From: an uncultured Collinsella sp.
Lineage (GTDB): Bacteria > Actinomycetota > Coriobacteriia > Coriobacteriales > Coriobacteriaceae
Direction of reading: 5' to 3'
DNA: 11,064 nt
Assembly (NCBI GenBank): GCA_902470265.1
Contig: CABRFW010000040.1
Coordinates: forward strand, 1 to 11,064
Both the position numbers and the translations under genes were made by a program. Shown here piece by piece: positions 1 through 6,286 of this stretch. Position 1 is the first letter of the stretch, and each line of letters opens with the position of its first letter. The notes below the pieces were generated by a model. That model saw nothing but the letters and a program-made list of their open reading frames with translations. It was not told the DNA's origin and did not search any database.

Positions 1-89
1 GGGGCTAAATTAGCTGGTTCTCCATCCCAATATCGATGAATCAACAAATCGCAACTGATCCCTAATCCAAAACCAGCTAATTTAGCCCC
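1..89. repeat. Perfect 19-bp inverted repeat with 51-nt spacer
   Basis: Bases 1-19 (GGGGCTAAATTAGCTGGTT) are the exact reverse complement of bases 71-89. The spacer 20-70 shows no open frame or further structure. The right arm and the bases after it (about 73-98) align with the repeat family at 177-208 and 6255-6286, sharing AGCTAA and AGCCCCGTCC. The element is therefore probably two opposed copies of that family, able to fold into a long stem-loop downstream of the sortase gene. The window starts exactly at the arm, so the repeat may extend further left. Confidence 0.75.
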
Positions 90-123
90 GTCCCAAAAAG
101 ACTGGTCAAGCTAACGGAACGCA

Positions 124-150
124 GTAGCTAAAAATCTCCGTCCCAGAAAA
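124..150. repeat. Diverged copy of the GTAGCTAAAAA-CCGTCC repeat
   Basis: The segment begins GTAGCTAAAAATCTCCGTCC and matches the start of the copy at 6255-6286 (GTAGCTAAAAAGCCCCGTCC) with two or three differences, then diverges into an A-rich tail. It lies in the same orientation as the copies at 177-208 and 6255-6286. No coding capacity is visible. Confidence 0.5.
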
Positions 151-176
151 ATCATTGCGCAGGTAGGACGGCAAAG

Positions 177-209
177 GTAGCTAGAAAAGCCCCATCCTAA
201 ATGAGCTAC
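177..209. repeat. Short repeat at the 3' end of the pilus operon
   Basis: The segment starts GTAGCTAGAAAAGCCCCATC and ends TGAGCTAC. It aligns with 6255-6286 over its whole length with a few substitutions and a one-base length difference. It supplies the TAG stop codon (206-208, minus strand) of the sortase gene. Its partner lies beyond the other end of the pilus operon in the same orientation, so the pair forms direct repeats about 6.1 kb apart. Read on the minus strand it starts and ends with a short TAGCT/AGCTA pairing and contains a run of four T, so it may also act as a weak transcription end. Confidence 0.6.
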
Positions 210-940
210 AAGATTTCGGCTAGGAGCGCTCGGCGCCCATTTGTTTTATCACTGCAGGTAGAAAGCGCGATGATGCGTGCATCGAAGCCAGCGCCGTCCG
301 TGTCCGCATGCACCGCCGTCTGCGAGATATGCGCGAGCAGAGTCTGCATTGAGGCCTGGTCCAGGTTTCCCGGCCCAAAGATAATGTCATCACTCGCGGC
401 AAACGAACACACAGCAACGATGCGCAGGCGGAACGCCCCATCTTTTGTGTAGAGCGTGCCCGTGCGGTGCAGGTCAAAGAAGCCCCTGTCTAAAAACCGG
501 TCGACATCGCCAAACATCGCGCCGTTATCCATGTGGTGCGCATAGAGCAGATTGTAGGAATCGGTCATCGCGCGGCTGTTGCGCGTATCCAAAAACACCG
601 CTCCCGAAACCGCGGACTCCCCCAACACGTTTTTGTTGAGATATTCCTGGTTATCTTTTCCCTGAACAAAGGGATAGTCGATGTTGGTGCCATCGATGGT
701 GACCCATCCGACCACGTCGGGATTTTTGGCCATCAGTTCCTGCAGGCGTGCGCAATCGTTGACCCCGGTGGGTTTGTAGTGCAGCAGCTCATCGCTGATG
801 AACCCGCCGTTCATAACGTTGTTTGTATCCCACAGCGAATAGCCCCCGTACAGCAGCATGAGCAGCACGAGAAAGCCGGCAAACCACGTAAGTACGCGGT
901 CGCCGGCTCGTGCCAGCCGAGCTATGCGTTTAAGCTCCAT
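206..940 (-). CDS. Class B sortase, probable pilus polymerase
   Basis: This 244-residue membrane-tethered transpeptidase should cleave the sorting signals of the two upstream surface proteins and link pilin subunits and/or attach them to the cell wall. A short basic N-terminus is followed by one hydrophobic segment at about 17-35. The class B core includes DYPFVQGKDNQEYLN (88-102), GAVFLDTRNS (113-122), the catalytic His in YAHHM (H135), the catalytic Cys in LSTC (C229) and the Arg in NGRRALLA (R237 most likely, or R236). All three catalytic residues are present and the length is normal for the family. The start at 940 is preceded by GCGAGGATTACAGCCG, a plausible ribosome site. Only 20 bases separate it from the pilin gene, so it is the last gene of the operon. 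A class B enzyme in a pilus locus parallels S. pyogenes SrtC; whether it polymerises, anchors or both is inferred. Confidence 0.93.
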   Translation of the reverse strand: MELKRIARLARAGDRVLTWFAGFLVLLMLLYGGYSLWDTNNVMNGGFISDELLHYKPTGVNDCARLQELMAKNPDVVGWVTIDGTNIDYPFVQGKDNQEYLNKNVLGESAVSGAVFLDTRNSRAMTDSYNLLYAHHMDNGAMFGDVDRFLDRGFFDLHRTGTLYTKDGAFRLRIVAVCSFAASDDIIFGPGNLDQASMQTLLAHISQTAVHADTDGAGFDARIIALSTCSDKTNGRRALLAEIL

Positions 941-960
941 CGGCTGTAATCCTCGCTGTT

Positions 961-2070
961 TTAACGGCGGTTACGACGAGGACGGAAGAAGACCACGCCC
1001 ATCACGGCAGCAAACGCGACGATTGCCGCATAGGGAACGACCGTCCGAATAACATCGGTCGGAACGGTAACATCCTTGGTGTTGGTAAAGGTCACCGTGG
1101 TGTCAGAAGTACCGATACCCTGCGCGAGAAGAATATTGGACTTTGTTTCGTTGCCAGTCTCCCCAATCTTGTACGACGTTTCATAACCTTCCATCGTCTT
1201 GTAGTCGTCCTCAGTTACGGCATATGTGTCCTTCGATGAAAGACCATAAAAGGTGACGGAGTCGCCGTCTCTAAGGTTCACCGAAACCGTAGATCCCGAT
1301 TTGACTACAGCTTCGGGCGTAGAAGTACCGTCTTTTTTCACAGTGACGTACTTATAGGTTTCCCCGGCAGCGCCGTTAAGGCTGACACTAAACCGGAAGT
1401 CCTTATTCTTGTCACCCTGGTTGCCCTTGACGACCTTTGTGATGGTCAGCTTATGGGTGGCATATTTGTTCACAAAGCCTGCGGCCTTCCTACCCGAGCT
1501 TGCTTTGTCGCTAAGAAGAGTACAACCATTAACAACATAGCCCGAGCCGCCATTTTCTGCGTTTTCTACGTAAACATCGAGGAAGAGCTCCTTGTACGTA
1601 ACGTTGAGGCCATCCAACGGTGGCGGCGTCTGCGTAATCTTATATCGATAGATGCCCGGAGCCGTAAACTTTGAGGTATCAAGGCTGACGTTCAACGGAG
1701 CGGTTATTGTCTTAGTAATGCCGTCGGCATTATCTTGGCTATGAAGACCTTGGGCAGAAAAATTAACGGAAGACGACGGAAGCGTGGCGCCACCGGGCAC
1801 TCCAGCAGAAACAGGCATGTTGTTACTCGTGCTCGCAAGCTCACTCGTCTCCGCCGGCGCAATCGAATAGCCGAACTCCGCATTCGGCTCCACGGCGTTC
1901 TTATTCATGGTAAGCGTCGAGGTGATTGTGACCTTGTTGTCATTTACCGGCAGATGCGGAGTAGCAGAGCCCTCCTCCGCCCACGCCGGCGCAGCAACTC
2001 CCACCAAAGCCAGCAGCATCGTGGCGGCCACAACTGCAAACGCCGCCAGTCGCCTCTTTCCAGTTTTCAT
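961..2070 (-). CDS. Major pilin, FctA/Spy0128-like, wall-anchored
   Basis: This 369-residue protein is the likely backbone subunit of the pilus. It has a Sec signal peptide (basic MKTGKRR, hydrophobic 8-29, cleavage near AWA-EE at 31). An N-terminal pilin domain at about 46-203 ends in GFVNKY. A second domain at about 207-332 carries GNQGDK (216-221) and TEDDY (286-290). At the C-terminus are the sorting motif VPTD (336-339), a hydrophobic helix (343-361) and the tail RPRRNRR. Domain 2 shows a plausible intramolecular isopeptide triad, K212, E287 and N330. In domain 1, E161 and N201 fit, but the first-strand lysine position appears to be S51, with K57 nearby. The start is secure: GAGGAAGGA lies 7 bases upstream. 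The gene follows the SipA-like gene by 51 bases and precedes the sortase by 20. Overall it resembles S. pyogenes FctA, whose motif is also of the VPTG type. The D in place of G is unusual. Confidence 0.9.
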   Translation of the reverse strand: MKTGKRRLAAFAVVAATMLLALVGVAAPAWAEEGSATPHLPVNDNKVTITSTLTMNKNAVEPNAEFGYSIAPAETSELASTSNNMPVSAGVPGGATLPSSSVNFSAQGLHSQDNADGITKTITAPLNVSLDTSKFTAPGIYRYKITQTPPPLDGLNVTYKELFLDVYVENAENGGSGYVVNGCTLLSDKASSGRKAAGFVNKYATHKLTITKVVKGNQGDKNKDFRFSVSLNGAAGETYKYVTVKKDGTSTPEAVVKSGSTVSVNLRDGDSVTFYGLSSKDTYAVTEDDYKTMEGYETSYKIGETGNETKSNILLAQGIGTSDTTVTFTNTKDVTVPTDVIRTVVPYAAIVAFAAVMGVVFFRPRRNRR

Positions 2071-2097
2071 GTTGTATCCTTCCTCTCGGGCACATGC

Positions 2098-2123
2098 CCT
2101 TAATAAAACCAGGCTTCGTGCCT
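2098..2123 (-). terminator. Possible weak attenuator between sipA-like and pilin genes
   Basis: On the minus strand the end of the SipA-like gene runs into AGGCACGAAGCCT, a 4-bp stem with a 5-base loop, then GG and TTTTATT. The shape is that of a weak intrinsic terminator or processing site inside the operon. The stem is short, so it could equally be chance. If real, it would help set different levels of tip and backbone transcripts. Confidence 0.2.
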
Positions 2124-2754
2124 ACAGGTTCGACCTGCGCAGCACGCTGATCACGTTGCCTTTGATCTGCGAACGGGCAATCGGTCCATACAGGCGACTG
2201 TCGTGCCCGCCCTCGCGCAAATCTGCCAGCACAAAGAGCTCATCCGTTCCCAGATGCACGGGATAGTCCACAGCAGACTCATAGCGCGGCGTCGGCGTGG
2301 TGATATCGCTTTCCACCACAACAGCCCCGTTAACCATGAGCTCGCCCGACTCGGTAATTGTGACCTCATCACCGGGGCGGGCAACCACGCGACCCAGGCG
2401 CTCTTCGCCATCCGCGGTGTATACCACCACGTCACCCTCGTTAAAGCTCTGGCTGAGCCTCCAGTAGAGCATGACGTCACCCGAACAGATGCGGGGGGCC
2501 ATCTCGCCAGTCGTGACTGCGCCCACGCCCAAGACCACACCAAAGAGCAGCCAGAGCGTCACGACAAAAAATGCCAGGCGCGCCAGAAAGCCCACGATAT
2601 CGCGCCGGTCGTCCGCTTCTCCCAGATCTGGCGCCGCATGGGCGCCCAACCTCACGTTCGACGCGGCCGAATACCGCGAGCCCCGGGGTCTTCCCTGCGG
2701 GGCCGCTCGTGCGGCTGGCCCATCACCAGCATTGCTGGCGCCATGTCTTCTCAT
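2122..2754 (-). CDS. SipA-like signal peptidase I homologue lacking the catalytic dyad
   Basis: This 210-residue membrane protein has the S26 signal peptidase fold but probably no peptidase activity. It has a long basic, Ala/Gly/Arg-rich N-terminal tail (1-55) and one membrane segment (about 56-80). The family boxes follow: GEMAPRICSGD (83-93), FNEGDVVVY (104-112), RLGRVVARPGD (119-129) and ADLREGGHDSRLYGPI (177-192). In active enzymes the first box reads SMxP and the third KRVxGxPGD. Here the catalytic Ser is E84 and the catalytic Lys is G121. S. pyogenes SipA, needed for pilus polymerisation and encoded at the same place between cpa and fctA, likewise lacks both residues. The role inferred is a pilus-assembly chaperone or sortase partner. 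The ATG overlaps the tip gene stop as ATGA, with AGAGGGGCGGG upstream, so translation is probably coupled. No in-frame ATG exists downstream until M85, which supports this start. Confidence 0.88.
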   Translation of the reverse strand: MRRHGASNAGDGPAARAAPQGRPRGSRYSAASNVRLGAHAAPDLGEADDRRDIVGFLARLAFFVVTLWLLFGVVLGVGAVTTGEMAPRICSGDVMLYWRLSQSFNEGDVVVYTADGEERLGRVVARPGDEVTITESGELMVNGAVVVESDITTPTPRYESAVDYPVHLGTDELFVLADLREGGHDSRLYGPIARSQIKGNVISVLRRSNL

Positions 2755-5700
2755 AGGCGCCCGCCCCTCTTGGAGCCGCGGCGTAAACGCAGCGCAACCA
2801 TGCCCGTAGCCAACAGCACGCCGGCGGCCAAAATCGCCAGGGCATAGATGGGGTTGCGCGTAATACCCGTAGGCACCGCGACCTGTCGGGAATTGGTGGC
2901 CTTAGCTTCAACGGCAACGGTCACACGCGGACCGTTGAGCGTGCCGCTCGCACCCGTAAGCTCGGCGTGGTACCCCAACGACGAATAATCGTCTTCGCTC
3001 ACGGTATAGACCGCGTTGTAATCCAGCGCCTTAATCGAAACGGTCAGGCCGTCCTTAACGGCAAACGGCACGGTCGCCTTGCCCTGGCCATCGGCCGTAA
3101 AGGCCGTCTTGTTTTCCACGGTCTCGGCCCGATCATTCGGTCGCGCCACGAGCGCATGGCTGCCTTGGGCAGACGCATCCGAATACTCGATGGCGTAGGT
3201 CTGACCAGCCTTGAGGCCCGTAAAGGTCGCCGTCATCTTAAAGTAGGCACGCTTGTCGCCCATATTGCCCGTAACGCTCTTGGAAACCTTGAGTGTGTAG
3301 GTGCGCGGGGTGAATCGTGCGTATACGCATCCCGTATGGCGATCTTTTACGTTGTACGTATAGGTGGGTGAAGACGACAGCAGCTCCGGGGCGTCCGGAT
3401 TCGATAGGTCGTACCAACCCTCAAAGTGATAGCCCTCCTTGGGAGCGGCCACCGCCTCCACAAACGTGCCGTCATCCACAAAGTAGGCAACGCCCGATTT
3501 TTTGTACGCGTCCTCGTCCTTGCCCGAGCCATCCCCGGCATCGATGGAGCCCTTTGCCCCCTTAAGCTTGGAGCTGACCGTGCCGCCCGTCGTTACGTTG
3601 CTCCACGTGCCATCGGCATTTTTAAGCTGGGCAACAAAGGCCTGACGATACTTCCATTGCGCCACGAACGTCGCGCCCTGGCTCTCGGGAATGTTTTCGA
3701 CGGTTACCGCATCGCCCACAGCACCGGTATCCGGATTGACCTTCTTGCCCTTAATGGTAAGAGTGCCGGAATCCGTGGTGCCCTCGGGAGCTGTATGGGT
3801 CACCGTGTGTTTGGCATCGAAGCGAACGGCTTTTCCCGAGCCCGCGTACTCCCAGCCCATAAACTTCCAGTCGTCGTTTTGTCCAACGGCAGCATGGGAG
3901 GTATAGCTCGCTCCAGCGCCAGAAAGCTGTACGAAATCGCCCGTGGACTCATTGTACGGATCGTAGTGATACGCTTTGCCGCCGTTCACATCGTATTGAA
4001 CGCCTGCCTTGGAAAACACGAGGTGCACTTTGTAGTGCTTCGTGACCTTGTCGACCTCAAAGCGATAGGTACCATCTTCCAATCTGGTCCAATGTGCGTC
4101 GTCGTCTGCGGAATAGAACTCGCCGTTGACAAAAGCACCGATAAAGACTGCCCCGTCATCGCGTTTGGCATCGACCATAAAGTAGGAGTTCTTCTCCTGT
4201 TTACCTACGTAGTTTTTGGCATAGGTAAAGTCCGCCGTCTTGGTATTGGCGTTATAAAAATACGTTCCGCTTCCGTTGGGCGTCGTGTATGTCTCGATGC
4301 GATAGAACTCCCTAAACGAGATATTGTCGAGGAAGTTGCCGGTCGAATTGCTCCCGTTGGCCGTGTTGTAGGCCACAAAAGCAAAGACGCTCTGGTTTTG
4401 GCCATCCGGAATGGTGTAGGTATAGTCGTAGTCAACCTTTTTGCTCTGCTCGAGCGCGTTGGAACCGTAGGAAGCCCACGCGTCGTTTTCGGACGCCATG
4501 ATCCATACGCACCATTTTTCGGTATGCTCCGCATCGGCCGTCCATGAGAACGCGCTTCCGCTGGACGCATTGGCAAATCCGCCCACTTTGTCAAACTTGG
4601 TTGAATACAGGATGATCTTTTTGCTGCAGCCCGATTGGGAAAAATTGACCACATCCAAGCCGACATAGTTGTCGACGCTCATTTGAATCCATTGAACAAT
4701 TTGCTGGTACTGATCGAGTGCCTTTTGATTGTCCTTGTACGGCTCGTTTTCTTGTCGCGGACCGATGATAAGGGCCATGGCGTCTCGACCCGAGCGGCCG
4801 CGGTGGTCGAGCCCCCACTCGTACTGTTTTCCCGGCTCGGTCGTCACATATTGGTAGAGCGAACTCGCCTCGTGTGCGTTGAGCTCGGCTGCATAGTCAC
4901 CATCGGAGGGCGTAAACGTAACAGAATGCCCAACTGGGTCGATATAGTAGTCGTTCTTGGCAACGATCTCGATACGATGGTCCGTCTCGGTCGTACGCCA
5001 ATGGGGCGAGCACAACGTAAACTTGCTGGGCCTCTGGTTCCCTAGATGTATATCCTCTTCAAAGCTGCCGTTAGCAATGTTCGTATTCTCGTTCTTAAGA
5101 TTCGAGGTCGAGAACGCATAGTTTGTGAGCGTTGTCATGGTCTCGGACGAATTTTCCCAATACACCTTGGCAAAGTCGCTATAGATGTCGCGTGTGCCCT
5201 GCTTTTCCACGTGAACGTCGTTGACCAGATTACCAAACCACTCCCGGTATTGTTCGTTCTCCCCCGTAAGATTTGAATCGTAGCAAGTCAGCGCAAGCAT
5301 CGTTTTGTCGGACGCTGCGGTATAGTCAGCCTGATAGGCAAACTCATCGTCTTCCTCGGGAAGATTTCGATAATAATGCGTGCTGTTGGTGCCAAAGGAG
5401 AACCAACCCTGTCCGTTAGAGCTTACGAGCCACACAGAAAGCGCGATGCGACCGTCGCTCTGTTCAAACGAAAAGTGGGATCCATCAGCACTGTTACCAG
5501 CAAATCCGCCGTTTGCAGCAAAGGGATCGCTGTAAACGGTGTACTGCTCAACGGTATTTCCCTGGGGCATCTTGACCTGCGCCTTAAGCCAAGCCCGCAG
5601 CTGCATAAGCTGGTCTTGGCCTGCGCTGTTAATCGACAGATTCTCCTGTTGAGGACCCATCGTGAGCATCAGCACGTCGTGGTCGGTTGCGGCGCGATGG

Positions 5701-6056
5701 TTTAGGCCCCACTCGTACGTGGCGCCGCTCTGGGTGGAAAAGGTGGTGTAGGTTGATCCAGGTTCAAAATAAAGATTGGTGCCCTGTGGCCTAAAATTCC
5801 ACGCAAGCGCAAAGTGATTGCCGTTAGCTTGTTTGGTGTTCGTTTGGGGCTTGAGGAGCTGCGTGGAAAGCTCGAGCTTCATCGTCTCGCCGATTCTCTC
5901 ATTCGGAGAGGTCGTCGACCAGCCAGTAGCTTGGTTAAGAAAGTTTGGGTTTGTTATAAGGTTGCCATCGTCACCGTACGCGCGCGAGGGCAACCCCCCC
6001 CCGGCCATAACGAACACGCATAAGGCCGCTGCCAACATCATAAAGGTGCGGCGCAT
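2751..6056 (-). CDS. Large wall-anchored probable pilus tip adhesin
   Basis: With the start at 6056 this is a 1101-residue secreted surface protein, probably the minor tip pilin (positional counterpart of Cpa). The signal peptide is 1-28 (MRRTFMMLAAALC, then Gly-rich, cleavage near AYG-DD). Two related domains follow, at about 32-281 and 327-583. They share YEWGLNHR/YEWGLDHR (114 and 412), GPQQEN/GPRQEN (134 and 432) and GGFA (183 and 492), and look like beta-sandwich ligand-binding modules. Regions at about 687-736 and 807-916 contain GW-type beta-repeat motifs (FMGWEY, FEGWYD). A pilin-like domain (919-1054) has GNMGDK and SEDDY but Glu where the partner pilin has its isopeptide Asn. It ends with VPTG (1061-1064), a hydrophobic helix and a basic tail. 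The frame is open back to 6233, but the upstream part lacks a ribosome site and would put the signal peptide 60 residues in, and a promoter fits at 6157-6185. No strong ribosome site precedes 6056 either. Nine G (5994-6002) fall in the signal-peptide codons. The ligand is unknown. Confidence 0.85.
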   Translation of the reverse strand: MRRTFMMLAAALCVFVMAGGGLPSRAYGDDGNLITNPNFLNQATGWSTTSPNERIGETMKLELSTQLLKPQTNTKQANGNHFALAWNFRPQGTNLYFEPGSTYTTFSTQSGATYEWGLNHRAATDHDVLMLTMGPQQENLSINSAGQDQLMQLRAWLKAQVKMPQGNTVEQYTVYSDPFAANGGFAGNSADGSHFSFEQSDGRIALSVWLVSSNGQGWFSFGTNSTHYYRNLPEEDDEFAYQADYTAASDKTMLALTCYDSNLTGENEQYREWFGNLVNDVHVEKQGTRDIYSDFAKVYWENSSETMTTLTNYAFSTSNLKNENTNIANGSFEEDIHLGNQRPSKFTLCSPHWRTTETDHRIEIVAKNDYYIDPVGHSVTFTPSDGDYAAELNAHEASSLYQYVTTEPGKQYEWGLDHRGRSGRDAMALIIGPRQENEPYKDNQKALDQYQQIVQWIQMSVDNYVGLDVVNFSQSGCSKKIILYSTKFDKVGGFANASSGSAFSWTADAEHTEKWCVWIMASENDAWASYGSNALEQSKKVDYDYTYTIPDGQNQSVFAFVAYNTANGSNSTGNFLDNISFREFYRIETYTTPNGSGTYFYNANTKTADFTYAKNYVGKQEKNSYFMVDAKRDDGAVFIGAFVNGEFYSADDDAHWTRLEDGTYRFEVDKVTKHYKVHLVFSKAGVQYDVNGGKAYHYDPYNESTGDFVQLSGAGASYTSHAAVGQNDDWKFMGWEYAGSGKAVRFDAKHTVTHTAPEGTTDSGTLTIKGKKVNPDTGAVGDAVTVENIPESQGATFVAQWKYRQAFVAQLKNADGTWSNVTTGGTVSSKLKGAKGSIDAGDGSGKDEDAYKKSGVAYFVDDGTFVEAVAAPKEGYHFEGWYDLSNPDAPELLSSSPTYTYNVKDRHTGCVYARFTPRTYTLKVSKSVTGNMGDKRAYFKMTATFTGLKAGQTYAIEYSDASAQGSHALVARPNDRAETVENKTAFTADGQGKATVPFAVKDGLTVSIKALDYNAVYTVSEDDYSSLGYHAELTGASGTLNGPRVTVAVEAKATNSRQVAVPTGITRNPIYALAILAAGVLLATGMVALRLRRGSKRGGRL
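5994..6002 (-). repeat. G9 homopolymer in tip adhesin signal-peptide codons
   Basis: Nine consecutive G on the coding strand encode three glycines (residues 19-21 counted from the 6056 start). Loss of one G leads to a TAA at 5954-5956, and gain of one G leads to a TGA at 5971-5973. Either change would end translation within about 15 codons, before any mature domain. This is the expected layout of a slipped-strand on/off switch. A second, shorter run of seven G lies at 6095-6101 in the leader. Confidence 0.7.
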
Positions 6057-6156
6057 CGACGCAATATGACCGAAAGGACCCTGCACGGGCGCATCCCCCC
6101 CAGCCGCAGCCCGAGCTTTCGCGCAAGCTGCACAAGTAGTTCGTTTAAGCTTTTTG

Positions 6157-6185
6157 ATTCTACAACCAGCCCAGGGCAAAAGCAA
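6157..6185 (-). promoter_or_regulatory. Candidate sigma-70 promoter of the pilus operon
   Basis: On the minus strand TTGCTT (6180-6185) and TAGAAT (6157-6162) are spaced by 17 bases, matching the consensus at 3/6 and 5/6. Transcription would start near 6150 and give a leader of about 94 bases before the ATG at 6056. This excludes the upstream in-frame ATGs as starts. The leader holds a possible imperfect hairpin (about 6105-6130, AGCTT/AAGCT with GCAGC/GCTGC outside) just before the G7 run. Confidence 0.45.
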
Positions 6186-6208
6186 AATCATGCGTGACCG
6201 ATTTGCAG

Positions 6209-6232
6209 TCATTTTTCGCATCATTTTTCGCA
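6209..6232. repeat. Two tandem copies of a 12-nt unit
   Basis: TCATTTTTCGCA occurs twice without a gap (6209-6220 and 6221-6232), about 25 bases upstream of the candidate -35 of the pilus promoter. It could be a regulator site or an A/T-rich upstream element. On the coding strand each copy contains an ATG, which is why the reading frame appears to start here. Confidence 0.6.
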
Positions 6233-6254
6233 TTGTGCTGGTAGTGCGGCGAAA

Positions 6255-6286
6255 GTAGCTAAAAAGCCCCGTCCTAAATTAGCTAG
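6255..6286. repeat. Short repeat between LysR gene and pilus operon
   Basis: The copy starts GTAGCTAAAAAGCCCCGTCC and ends TTAGCTAG. It matches 177-208 along its length and the right arm at 73-98 in part. Its ends, TAGCTAA (6256-6262) and TTAGCTA (6279-6285), form a perfect 7-bp inverted repeat around a 16-base loop. On the minus strand a T-run precedes the closing arm. It overlaps the TAG stop (6283-6285) of the LysR gene, just as the copy at 177-208 overlaps the sortase stop. Confidence 0.65.

Noticed and set aside
2493..2498. C6 run in the SipA-like gene as a second phase-variable tract
   Set aside because: Six bases is short for slipped-strand switching and common by chance in GC-rich DNA.
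3426..4547. A 373-codon open frame on the plus strand inside the tip adhesin gene
   Set aside because: It lies wholly antisense to a gene with a signal peptide, repeated domains and a sorting signal. It has no recognisable domain or ribosome site.
6057..6233. Extension of the tip adhesin start to the upstream in-frame ATG at 6233
   Set aside because: There is no ribosome site. The extra 59 residues would bury the signal peptide, the ATGs come from a tandem repeat, and the best promoter candidate lies downstream of 6233.
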